A stretch of 64,000 nucleotides of DNA from Bipolaris cookei (lineage: Eukaryota; Ascomycota; Dothideomycetes; Pleosporales; Pleosporaceae): the NCBI GenBank assembly GCA_002286855.1, contig NRSV01000052.1, forward strand, positions 190,949-254,948, written 5' to 3'. This document shows positions 35,580 through 45,528 of the stretch, piece after piece. Position 1 is the first letter of the stretch; every line of letters starts with the position of its first letter. The notes beneath the pieces were generated by a model, which saw nothing but the letters and a program-made list of their open reading frames with translations, searched no databases and had not been told where the DNA came from. The translations under genes and the position numbers were made by a program.

Positions 35580-37031
35580 ATGTGGTCGGCCTCTGTTCTC
35601 GCCGTTTACGCGGTATCCCTCTTCCAAGGCGCCGTCTCCACACCAATCCACCCCCGCCATCCCCATCAATTTCCCAGCACCGAACAATGGCCAGCGCCGG
35701 TGGTGGGGAAGCCGCTAGAGCAGCAGTTGCCCGGCGAAGAGCTCCAGGACATTCTCTCGCAAATATCCCGGGACAACATTGAAGCTACCATTCGGAAGCT
35801 TGCTTCGTTTGGCACGCGCCATACTCTGTCGAGTCAGACTGATCCGAACCGAGGCATAGGTGCAGCGAGGACATGGCTGACGGCAAGATTTCAAGAAGCA
35901 GCCGATGCAAGTGAGGGGAGGATGACTGTTGACTGGAATAGCTTCATCAAGTACCCTGGTGACAATGAGCGAATTATCTTTCCAGTCAACATTACCACTG
36001 TGGTTGCGACACTAAAGGGAAGTGAGGACCCAGACCGGTTATATGTTACTGGTGGACATTACGACTCACGAAATAGCGACCCTGTTGACTACCAGGGAGA
36101 TGCTCCAGGTGCTGTCGACGATGCATCTGGTGTCGCCGTCTCCCTAGAGCTCGCTCGCATCTTTGCGCACTACAAGCCTAGATCGACCATTGTATTCACT
36201 GCCTTTGCAGGCGAAGAGCAAGGCCTCCTCGGCGCGGAAAACCTGGCACAGACATACAAGAATGCCTCTGTCAATGTAGCCGGCATGATTAACCTCGACA
36301 TGGTAGGCAACTCCAAAGCCGAGGATGGCACTGTCGATCCTTATAATATTCGTCTCTTTTGCGAAGGTACGCCCTTGACAGAGAATGCTACACGGACTAG
36401 ATCGCGTCTTAGCATTGGTGGTGAGAATGATAGCCCGGCGCGTAACCTCGGTCGACATATTTACGAGGTCGCGTCCAATGCTTGGACCGAAATGACTGTC
36501 CGTCTCATTTATCGTCTGGATCGATACAGTCGCGGAGGCGACCATCGCCCTTTTCTCGAAGCTGGCTACACAGGCGTACGCTTTGTGCAGCCAAACGAAG
36601 ACTACACTCAACAGCACCAAAACGTCACTGTACGCAACGGCAAGCAGTACGGCGACTTGGTCGAGTGGCTAGACTTTGAATACAATACTCGCGCCGCAAA
36701 GGTTGTCGCAAGCACCATGTGGAGTCTTGCAAACGCACCTGGTGTACCCACAAACGTCGGCATCAACACCACTGCGTCTGACAACTTCAGCCAGTTCAGG
36801 TGGACTGCGCCCGAAGGCCTGCCTGTTCAAGGATACGAAATCTTGTACCGTGCGACAAACGAGGCGCATTGGACGAATGTCATTGACGTTGGCAATGTGA
36901 CCTGGTACAATCTTACCTCTGCTACCATTCACAAAGATAATGTTATTTTTGGAGTGAGGAGTGTAGCTGAAGGTAGATACAAAAGTCCTGCAGTCTTGCC
37001 ATTTCCCTTTGGGTGTTCGAGGAATTGTTAA
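35580..37031 (+). CDS. secreted M28-family zinc aminopeptidase, 483 aa
   Basis: Single-exon gene. I start at the ATG at 35580 because it begins a clear signal peptide (MWSASVLAVYAVSLFQGAVS) and no ATG lies further upstream in frame. The two-zinc site of M28 exopeptidases is complete: His160 in GGHYDSR, Asp in GAVDDASG (about 180), the catalytic Glu pair in FAGEEQGLLG (about 212-213), Asp240 in NLDMVGN and the last His in GGDHRPFLEAGY. After the peptidase domain comes a fibronectin-III-like C-terminal domain beginning near NAPGVPTNVGI. Several N-glycosylation sequons are present. It releases N-terminal residues from extracellular peptides. A transposon starts just downstream of the stop codon. 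Confidence 0.92.
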   Translation: MWSASVLAVYAVSLFQGAVSTPIHPRHPHQFPSTEQWPAPVVGKPLEQQLPGEELQDILSQISRDNIEATIRKLASFGTRHTLSSQTDPNRGIGAARTWLTARFQEAADASEGRMTVDWNSFIKYPGDNERIIFPVNITTVVATLKGSEDPDRLYVTGGHYDSRNSDPVDYQGDAPGAVDDASGVAVSLELARIFAHYKPRSTIVFTAFAGEEQGLLGAENLAQTYKNASVNVAGMINLDMVGNSKAEDGTVDPYNIRLFCEGTPLTENATRTRSRLSIGGENDSPARNLGRHIYEVASNAWTEMTVRLIYRLDRYSRGGDHRPFLEAGYTGVRFVQPNEDYTQQHQNVTVRNGKQYGDLVEWLDFEYNTRAAKVVASTMWSLANAPGVPTNVGINTTASDNFSQFRWTAPEGLPVQGYEILYRATNEAHWTNVIDVGNVTWYNLTSATIHKDNVIFGVRSVAEGRYKSPAVLPFPFGCSRNC

Positions 37032-37038
37032 ATCTATA

Positions 37039-38892
37039 ACGTTTTTCACCAGTGTACCGGCCACCCCAGTGTACCGGCCACTTCCCCACGCTACTCTACC
37101 TTTGTAATAGTATTGCGCAACACCACCATGATTTTTCTTATAAATTAGAACAAGATATTATGATTTAGACGTGTCGCTATCCTCTATATTCTCTAATTCT
37201 ACTTGGCACGTACGGGAGTTGTGTCCAATTTGGCTGCAACGCCCGCAGCGCCGTTCACTGCGCACCCTCTTCGCAGGCGTTGCACCATCATTACAGCTAC
37301 CACCCTCTACCTCAGCGATCTGATCAGCTATCTGGCCAACTATCCGAGACCTCTCTGGCTGTACGTAGCGCCTCTTACGAGTTTTTCGCTTTGTTGCTTC
37401 ACTAATCGTAGCTTCAAGACGATCAAGTTTCTCCTGCATCAACACCATATTATGAGCTATCTGCTGAGCTCCCTTACTTAACTGCTGCATCTGCTCTTTA
37501 AGAGAACTTGTAGGAGACCCTTGCTGGATTTGTATGCGGTTTCGAATAAGCGTAGCCTGCGCCTCCATTTCACGCGCGTTCCGCGGCTTTTTCGGCTCCC
37601 AGGTAGTAGTCTCTTGCGCTGGTGGAGTTGGTGTACGCAGCACGACGTTAAGCTGTGACAAAACAATGTTATAATCGTGTGGTAAAAGCCCAGCACCTCG
37701 AAACCCTCCGCAGATATTCTCTGGTGTAATAGCCTTGTAATAGGCCTTTTTGAACGCTGGTAGGAAGGTTTCTTTGCTGATATGGTGGATGTGATTGCGT
37801 GCCAAGACCGAGATAGCATCACCATACGCGCGCTTCAACGGCGAGAAGCAGCCTACATCAAGAGGCTGTAAGAGGTGCGACGAGTAGGGAGGCATGCAGA
37901 GAAGGATTATCTTCATCTCTTCGCAGAGATCTCGGAAAGCTACCGAGCAGTGGCTCTCATGGCCGTCAATAATAAGCAGCCTATGTGTCCCCACAGGGCG
38001 CGCATGGGAATCAAAGTGACGAAGCCAGTCAAGCGCTAGATCGTTGTTCGTCCAGCCAGTAGGACTGACTTGAATAACCCAGTTGCGTGGCAGATCCTCC
38101 GTGAACCAGGTGGAGATCAGAACCTTGCCTGCGAAGATGAGAAACGCTGGGATACGCGTGCCTGTTGCGCCAACGCCTTGTATCAGCGTAACCTACTCAC
38201 GATTGCCTGGCTGAATATTCTTTGTTCTTCCTGGTTTGTCTGAGCCCTTGATAACTGACTGTGATAAAATCTTGCCCATAATAAAGCCAGTCTCATCAAA
38301 GTTGTAGATATCTTCATCTACGATACCGTACTTCGCCTTCGTATTCTGAACTAGCTCGAACCAGCTCGAACCAGCCCTCGATAAGCGCTGGGTCTTCGCA
38401 GAGAGCTCGCTGGCGATCGTATGGACGGCTACGATGCATACGCAGCTCAGAATTACGCTGGATAAACCTGTCAACCCAGTTCTTGCCAACCTTCTCCCCG
38501 CCACGCTCTTGGAGCAGTCTATTGGCCATATCTCGCACGTCGTCTCTCCCACAGGGTAGTCCTCGCTCAGCCTCAACTATTACACGCCTAGTAATAGCCC
38601 CCTCTTCTAGTTTTGTTAGGCGCTTAGTTGGTGGTTCGTAGTCGTGTCGAGAACGTTGGCCAGCGCGTCGGCCTTGAATTGTTATTCGGAGAATACTATA
38701 GAGTGCTGCAGCGCGTCGTTCACTCTGAATTATCTTAAAATCAAGATCAGTAATAGCAATAAATAGATCTGCTTCAGTATAGATTTTGAACGCGTTGCGT
38801 GGTTGAGACATTACGCGTTGTTGTTACGAAGGTGGGGTAGCGTGGGGAAGTAGCCGGTACACTGGAGTGGCCGGTACACTGGTGAAACACGT
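37039..38892 (-). mobile_element. pogo/Fot-type DNA transposon, element 1, 1.85 kb, broken
   Basis: Terminal inverted repeats of about 55 bp are nearly identical. Each begins ACGTNTTTCACCAGTGTACC, continues with a second copy of the AGTGTACCGGC motif and reaches TTCCCCACGCTAC. TA dinucleotides flank both ends (37037-37038 and 38893-38894), as expected of Tc1/mariner/pogo target duplication. The size and a CENP-B-type transposase fit the Fot1-like group, to which Pleosporales elements such as Molly and Pixie belong. Confidence 0.9.
37158..38811 (-). pseudogene. pogo-type transposase of element 1, frameshifted and with one nonsense codon
   Basis: Reads from the Met at 38811. N-terminal helix-turn-helix (psq/CENP-B) segment RRAGQRSRHDYEPPTKRLT and VGKNWVDRF are followed by the DDE domain with NFDETGF, LLIIDGHESH and LLQPLDVGCFSPLK. 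The C terminus has a CCHC-like knuckle CGRCSQIGHNSRTC. A 10-bp tandem duplication (AGCTCGAACC twice at 38353-38372) shifts the frame between the DNA-binding and catalytic parts. A TAG at 38193-38195 replaces the Trp of the GNREWVT segment seen in related copies. The rest of the frame stays open. Inactive as it stands. Confidence 0.9.
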
Positions 38893-39007
38893 TATACTTT
38901 GTACGCCCAGAAGTATCACGTATAGTCACGTGGTTACTCACTAACTAATATAACGCTATATTTAAACTAATTAGCTCCCATCATGATACACATCAGAACA
39001 CACAATA

Positions 39008-39041
<34 letters not shown>

Positions 39042-39212
39042 AACTGCTTACATACCTGCCAGTTACTGTCCAGCGCACCCTGTCACTCTATCTGCGAAAA
39101 CCAACCAACAAGAATCTTGACATCAGAAGTCTTATATTACTTCCACTCAAGCTATACTCTTGACACCGAGATTTCATCAAGGAGCTATCCGATCGCTGTC
39201 ACCTTGTTACTC

Positions 39213-39559
39213 CTACGTACATTGCTATAGTAAAATGTTAGGTTCCTTTCCTCTAAAACAATATAAGAGGGAGAGAAGACATACGCATGCTATATTGCAG
39301 CCAGTAGGAAGTGAAAATGTTGAGCATGTCTATAGATTGTTAGATATGGTCTTAATCTAGAGATTGAATTTTATATAAGTAGAGAACAAACAAGAATACT
39401 TACCACTTCCGTAGTTGACTTTTTACAAAGTTTAGCACACTTGTCGAGATCGGCCGTACTACATGTACCACAACTAGAAGTTGAACGATCTTGAATAACT
39501 AGAGCAGCTGAGTGAGCTGCAAACAAAGCAGCAAGAAAAGATAAAAGTTTTATTTCCAT
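39213..39559 (-). CDS. small secreted cysteine-rich, defensin-like protein, left copy, 70 aa
   Basis: Mirror image of the gene at 40644-40990. Proposed exons are 39559-39404, 39329-39285 and 39224-39213, all GT/AG. The first exon encodes a signal peptide of about 19 residues ending near AHSAA, then the first four cysteines; the second and third exons add four more. The product would be 70 residues with a mature peptide of about 50. Cys spacing is C-x2-C-x7-C-x3-C-x8-C-x8-C-x3-C-x-C. The CX3C and CXC pairs recall cysteine-stabilised alpha-beta (defensin-like) peptides; a plant-directed effector or an antimicrobial peptide are both possible. I know no named homologue. Splicing is inferred from motifs and the even cysteine count. 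Confidence 0.7.
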
Positions 39560-40643
39560 AGTGTTGCTGGAGAGGTCTTGTACTAGGCTTCTTAATATCC
39601 GTGAAAACTTTACAAAGTAAGACTTTTAACATAGGCGACCTCACTTATATACTCTTCTAAGCTGAGATCAGCCCTTGACCAAAGGTAGTGTTTAAGCCAC
39701 GATTAGTAAGATATTGTTAGGAGATATGTTGGAATCGAGCTGACGATACCAATCTTACCTCGGTCTTGTTACGGGTATACAAGTGTCAGCAAAGGCATAC
39801 GCGTCTCAGCAGGGGAACACATTTGAGCAGTTGCAGCCTTGCGTGCTCTTGCTGAGTATATAGCTACGTCGATAGCCCAGTAGCTAGTCGAATCAGTCAA
39901 GTCTTCATTTTAGTGTTTTATGCAACTGCAGTTGTTTGACTCAATTAAGGCCTTTGCCGTGCCAACAGATATAGTTACTATATTTAACGAAGTCAAATTT
40001 TTATATAGCACCGAGCTGCATATAGATCGTAAGGAATAATAGTAATGATAATTTGATCAGCAAATCGATTTGCGAACGTGCCATAAAGTGCTCCGTCCCA
40101 CTGTACACGTCCCTATCTGTGTCACGTTCGCAAATCGATTTGCTGATCAAATTATCATTACTATTATTCCTTACGATCTATATGCAGCTCGGTGCTATAT
40201 AAAAATTTGACTTCGTTAAATATAGTAACTATATCTGTTGGCACGGCAAAGGCCTTAATTGAGTCAAACAACTGCAGTTGCATAAAACACTAAAATGAAG
40301 ACTTGACTGATTCGACTAGCTACTGGGCTATCGACGTAGCTATATACTCAGCAAGAGCACGCAAGGCTGCAACTGCTCAAATGTGTTCCCCTGCTGAGAC
40401 GCGTATGCCTTTGCTGACACTTGTATACCCGTAACAAGACCGAGGTAAGATTGGTATCGTCAGCTCGATTCCAACATATCTCCTAACAATATCTTACTAA
40501 TCGTGGCTTAAACACTACCTTTGGTCAAGGGCTGATCTCAGCTTAGAAGAGTATATAAGTGAGGTCGCCTATGTTAAAAGTCTTACTTTGTAAAGTTTTC
40601 ACGGATATTAAGAAGCCTAGTACAAGACCTCTCCAGCAACACT
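39560..40643. promoter_or_regulatory. shared palindromic promoter region of the twin genes
   Basis: The 1084 bases between the two start codons are two mirror-image halves around the 42-nt spacer, so both genes have the same upstream sequence. A TATA-like box (GTATATAAG) lies at 40551-40559, about 90 bp before the right ATG, with its mirror at about 39644-39652 for the left gene. Confidence 0.7.
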
Positions 40644-40990
40644 ATGGAAATAAAACTTTTATCTTTTCTTGCTGCTTTGTTTGCAGCTCACTCAGCTGCT
40701 CTAGTTATTCAAGATCGTTCAACTTCTAGTTGTGGTACATGTAGTACGGCCGATCTCGACAAGTGTGCTAAACTTTGTAAAAAGTCAACTACGGAAGTGG
40801 TAAGTATTCTTGTTTGTTCTCTACTTATATAAAATTCAATCTCTAGATTAAGACCATATCTAACAATCTATAGACATGCTCAACATTTTCACTTCCTACT
40901 GGCTGCAATATAGCATGCGTATGTCTTCTCTCCCTCTTATATTGTTTTAGAGGAAAGGAACCTAACATTTTACTATAGCAATGTACGTAG
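40644..40990 (+). CDS. small secreted cysteine-rich, defensin-like protein, right copy, 70 aa
   Basis: Proposed exons are 40644-40799, 40874-40918 and 40979-40990. Intron 1 (74 nt) has a GTAAGT donor and a CTAAC branch point near 40860. Intron 2 (60 nt) has GTATGT and CTAAC near 40962. Reading into either intron would give a longer hydrophobic tail, and an alternative 32-nt second intron is too short for this genome's pattern. The chosen splice form ends with a CXC pair and gives eight cysteines after a signal peptide (residues 1 to about 19; Cys at 30, 33, 41, 45, 54, 63, 67, 69). Secreted to the apoplast or medium is the likely fate. The coding part is identical to the left copy. Whether it acts as a plant effector or antimicrobial peptide cannot be decided here. 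Confidence 0.72.
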
Positions 40991-41640
40991 GAGTAACAAG
41001 GTGACAGCGATCGGATAGCTCCTTGATGAAATCTCGGTGTCAAGAGTATAGCTTGAGTGGAAGTAATATAAGACTTCTGATGTCAAGATTCTTGTTGGTT
41101 GGTTTTCGCAGATAGAGTGACAGGGTGCGCTGGACAGTAACTGGCAGGTATGTAAGCAGTTGAGTGAGTGAGTGAGTGAGTGAGTGAGTGAGTGTGTGTG
41201 TGTGAAGTATTGTGTGTTCTGATGTGTATCATGATGGGAGCTAATTAGTTTAAATATAGCGTTATATTAGTTAGTAACCACGTGACTATACGTGATACTT
41301 CTGGGCTTACAAAGTATAATAATATATTGTACTTGTACTCAGAACTTAAGTTGAACACAACGAGCCATAAGGGTTCATTGACTATTGCTATATACTATTG
41401 AGATCTTTGGTGGCATCTATTTGTTATGTGCCTTCTATGGACTGCCCGAGCAGCGCTCAGATAACGCGCTTAGATGCTTCAGCATAACCTTTCACCGACA
41501 AACAAATAAACATTACGCAAGTAAAGTAGATAACGTGCTGGATAAACGAGTGAGCCAGGCAAGCGAGTGAGCCACCCTACCAACTTTGCGCACCTCTATA
41601 AGCGCGTAGCTCCACCACGTTATAATAATGTATAGACATA

Positions 41641-43471
41641 ACGTAGTTCACAAGCGAGCGCGCCATTTTGCACCGGCGCGTAGACGTCGATACAATATCA
41701 CGTAATGCATCAACAACGCACTACTCAAACTTCTTATACTGGAACAGATCTTCGGCTTGCTCTTTTTGATATCCAATCGCAACGTATTCAAAGCCAAAGA
41801 CGTGCTGCCGCTATCTATAACGTGCCTCAAAGAACTTTGTCTGACCGACGCGCTGGAAAGCGCTCCCGACCCGACTGCGAACCGAATTCGAAGCGCCTGA
41901 ATAAGCTAGAAGAGGAGGCTATAGTTGAGCGTATTCTTGAAGAGTCTGTACGAGGATTTGCGCCTACAAAGGCTAACGTTCGAGCAATGGCTGATAAACT
42001 ATTGCATGAGCGGGAGAGCAACCCTGTTGGCAAGAACTGGGTTGATAACTTTGTTAAGCGAACTCCTGAGCTCCGTACGCGCTGGAGCCGCCCTTACGAT
42101 CACCAGTGAACTACCTGCGAGGACCCAGCGGCCATCCAGCGCTGGCTCGATCTAGTCAAGGCGACAAAACAGGAGTGGGGTATTGTGGACGACGATATCT
42201 ACAACTTTGACGAGACTGGCTTTATGATAGGCAAGATTTCATCACAGTTAGTTATCATAGGCTCAGAAGGATATGACAAAAAGAAGCGGATACAGCCAGG
42301 TAACTGTGAGTGGGTTACGGTGATCCAAGGCGTGGGCGCGTCGGGTCGCCAGCTACCACCCTTCGTTGTCTTTGCGGGCAAGGTGCTTATCGACTTCTGG
42401 TTTGAAAATCTGCCTACCGACTAGGTTCTTGAAGTCAGACCTAAGAACTAGACAAACAATCAGCTTGCTCTTGCCTGGTTAGAGCACTTTGATACCCATA
42501 CAAAGAGCTGTACTGTGAGTGAGTACCCACTGCTTATTATTGACGGCCACGAGAGTCACTGCTCCGTCGATTTTCAGGATCTTTGCAAGGAGAAGAATAT
42601 TATTCTTCTCTGCATGCCTGCGCACTCGTCTCACCTGTTGCAGCCTCTTGATGTCGCCTGCTTCTCGCCGTTGAAGCGCAAGTATGGCGACACCATTTCG
42701 GGCTTGGCACGCAACCGCACCCACTATATTAGCAAGGAGACCTTCCTGCCAGCCTTTGAGGCTGCTTTTGAGCAGTCTATCACGAAGGAGAATATCCAAG
42801 CTGGCTTTAGAGGCGCTGGTCTAGTCCCACATGACTCATAGGCCGTGCTATCGAAGCTTGATGTGGTGGTGCAGACGCCAAAACAGTCACCGCGACGGGC
42901 AGACGCCTGGGAGGCGCAGACACCACACAACACGCGCGAAGTCGAGGCTCAAAGTACTCTTATTTGACAGAGAATAAGAAATAGGCATGGGCCTTCTGCA
43001 AGTTCTCTTGACAAGAAGGTTGCGCAGCTAAGTAAAAGGGCTCAGCAAATAGCACACGAGATGACGCTTATGAGAGAGGAAGTAGCTGCTCTTCGAGAAG
43101 CTCTAGACGAATCAAACAAGCGCAAGAGCCGCAAGCGTCGATATGTACGGCCAGAAGAGACCCTTACTGTAGGTGAGGTATAAGAAGCATTAGCTGAACA
43201 GGCGGGTAGCAGTCGTGGTGATGGTGAGAGTGCGTCGAAGAGGGTGCGAGGAGAGAGGCGGTGCGGGCGTTGCAAGCAGACTGGACACAATGCTCGTACC
43301 TGCGCAGTTGAGATAGATAGTGCAAGTGATAGCGGCGATTCTGAAAACTAATTCTTGTATATCGCAATAGGTTATTGACTGTGATAAAAGTGCGTGATAA
43401 CGTGTCGACGTTGACACGCTGGTGGGGCGTGAACGATTCGCTTGGGTGATCACCTCGCTTGTGAACCCCGT
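41641..43471 (+). mobile_element. pogo/Fot-type DNA transposon, element 2, 1.83 kb, RIP-like decay
   Basis: Inverted ends share ACGNNGTTCACAAGCGAG, and a less well kept inner part around GCGCGTAGACGTCGA on the left and GTGTCGACGTTGACACGC on the right. TA lies at both borders (41639-41640 and 43472-43473). Its protein is closest to the copy at 60.0-61.7 kb, and the ends match that copy's surviving end, so both belong to one family that differs from element 1. Confidence 0.9.
41705..43351 (+). pseudogene. pogo-type transposase of element 2 with six premature stops
   Basis: One reading frame runs from the Met at 41705 to the natural stop at 43349-43351 with no frameshift. In-frame stops occur at 42107, 42422, 42449, 42839, 42965 and 43181. 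Compared with the intact paralogue at 60.0-61.7 kb, these stand where the intact protein has Arg, Trp, Trp, Gln, Arg and Gln, so each is one C-to-T or G-to-A change. DNA-binding (RRAGKRSRPDCEPNSKRL), catalytic (NFDETGF, LLIIDGHESH, LQPLDVACFSPLK) and C-terminal knuckle (CGRCKQTGHNARTC) segments are all recognisable. Inactive. Confidence 0.92.
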
Positions 43472-43473
43472 TA

Positions 43474-44636
43474 TGCATATTTTTTTTCTTGAAAAAAGAA
43501 AAGTAGTCGCTGAGTGTCTTATCTTGTGACTGATTGAATTTCTGGTTGTTTATGACTGTAACCAAAGGTTTACTACGCGCATGCTGTTTGGTAATGGCGA
43601 GCGAGTATGAGAACACGAGACTAGGCCATTCGTGGGGTAGCTAGTAGACTTGGAGTACTAGGTAGTATTAGCAGCATTAGTGGTATTAGTAGCTGCAGGC
43701 CTACTATTCTCATTCATTACAAATCTAGACCCATCTGTCCAAAAAATGGGTCGGATGCATTAGGAACTATGGACGGTATTCGGTGGTGTGGGAATAGTTA
43801 GCACAGGTTGGGTATGGTGGGGCACTGTTCTGAGATCTGAAACATTGTGCCTTACCACAATATCGGGTATTATAATCTTTTACTAGTCACTAGAACATAC
43901 CCTAATATTTTGTATAGCTAGTGTCTTCACTAGGAGACTTGGAAGTAATATCTTAGATAATTTATGCATAATATGAGGGATATTGCAGACAGGAATTGAA
44001 TGGCCGCACTTGTCTGAATTTGAGACAAATCATTACAGAATAGCTAGTATGGAGCAGGGCTCGTAGATATACTACCTATCGGCACGTGATATAGCTAGTA
44101 CGTGCTCACCAGCCTCCCGAGGGTGAGCTGGAGGCTGGAATGTGGAATTACCCCTGAAGTTTACTACTTCGAATACATGGTCTGAGGAGGCAATGCACGC
44201 GTGCATCTGACAGATATGAATGCCTGATAGATGATCACACAAAATCATTGTTACTTTCTTTACATTCTTCAGTGGTCACCTTGTTGTGGGCTAGATTAGT
44301 GTGTCACTGCGAGATGTGCAAGGGTAGGAAATTTTGTGAGGGTAAAATTGATTGTTTGAATCTGCAGAGATCCGACCTATGGTAGTATCCACGCAAACCC
44401 ATATTCAGGAGGCACCGTCACATCAGCGATAACTTCTCCATATGTGGAGAACTGCCCTTTCCACCAGGAAGGCGCCAAAGCAGCACCTATGAAGGTAGAG
44501 TAACTTTCTGTAGCTCGCCCCAGTCGAGTACAGGTCGCTCAATACCGGGAAAGGGGAAGAGGCGCCAAGGCAGCACCTGTGATTGAGGGATGGGCGGTAG
44601 CAAGTTGAAAGGGAGATAAGAGAAAGAAAGATAGTA
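43474..44636. other. AT-rich region without genes
   Basis: No coding support. It contains a 23-nt direct repeat (AGGCGCCAAAGCAGCACCTA near 44469 and a close copy near 44560) of unknown meaning. Confidence 0.5.
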
Positions 44637-45020
44637 ACGTCCGTCCCTACATGCCGGGACGCACGGTATGACGGGACACTTTTTTCTTCCGGAAGTTCGG
44701 AATATTTCTAGCGCACTTGTATTAAAGCAAACGCAATGCGCGTCTATTCTACAACTTTTGTTCTCCGAGCACATCAGCCACCGACGCAGAAAAGCGCGTT
44801 GTTGACCACGCTGTCGCTCGTTCTGTCAGTGCCGTCCATCGCCCGTCCTTTAATACCCCCTTGTTTGTTCGCGACCACCAACATTTACAGAGAGCTCGGT
44901 GGGCGAAGGGAGAAACCAAGATAGCAGAATTTAAGACTACAGCCTCAAAAGCTTAATATAAGGCGAGGAGTACGCATGCTGGCAGTTTCTCCGCGCTGGC
45001 GACAAGATTGTCCAAACGCG
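44637..45020 (+). repeat. left long terminal inverted repeat of the 5-kb segment
   Basis: After the 50-bp end, this copy holds a degraded coding-like stretch with AATACCCCCTTGTTTGTTCG and, further in, GGCAGTTTCTCCGCGC. The same stretch occurs inverted at 49250-49634. In the right copy it forms a longer open frame of unknown family. Confidence 0.75.
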
Positions 45021-45528
45021 TTGAACTGGCCGTGCGACTTTAGCGACATTTGGCAGCAGCAGCGTGATAAGAAATTTGCGAGGGGTTGCGCGCTGTGGCT
45101 GAGAGCTGCGGCTCCCTTCTCTCTCATCGCCTGACCTTAGACAGCTCTTGTTCCCGGGCCGCGTAGGCAGCTGTTTTCTGTTTCCTCAGTCGCGCTCGAT
45201 TCCATGGCGCAGAGTCAGGCGGGACGCTATAATAACCTTTGTAGATTAGCTATATTTACTAGCACCTTACCTACATGTACAATCTTCTAATATGATTTAA
45301 CAAAGCGAATACTGCCTCAGCGCAGGTAGTGAGATGAGGCATTGCAGAACGCTGGGCGCTTAACGTAGCCAGCAGTACCTTCAGTCTGGTTGCATGCACT
45401 GCCTCATTAGGCTGCCTCCTCTGCATCGTCGCAAACATGTCATTAACTCTTACTAGTTTATCACTAGTTCATCACAAAAGCTGTTTACTCCTCTACTTCC
45501 TTAGACTGCAATATGAACTACAAGCGCC

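Larger units (their letters stand above)
38893..41320. repeat. large palindrome with arms of about 1.2 kb and a 42-nt spacer
   Basis: Positions x and 80203-x are complementary from 39041-40080 against 40123-41162 with no gap and no mismatch that I could find. The spacer is 40081-40122. Beyond 39041/41162 a microsatellite differs between arms ((CA)n on the left, (GAGT)n plus (GT)n on the right). Homology then resumes out to TACTTTGTA at the left edge and TACAAAGTA at the right edge. The left edge abuts the right end of transposon element 1. Each arm carries one copy of a small secreted cysteine-rich protein gene; the start codons face the centre, so the two genes diverge. Confidence 0.95.

Noticed and set aside
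39160..39360. 66-codon frame on the plus strand, repeated in mirror image at 40843-41043
   Set aside because: It is antisense to exons 2-3 and the 3' part of the small secreted protein gene and exists twice only because the arms are mirror copies. It has no signal peptide or domain.
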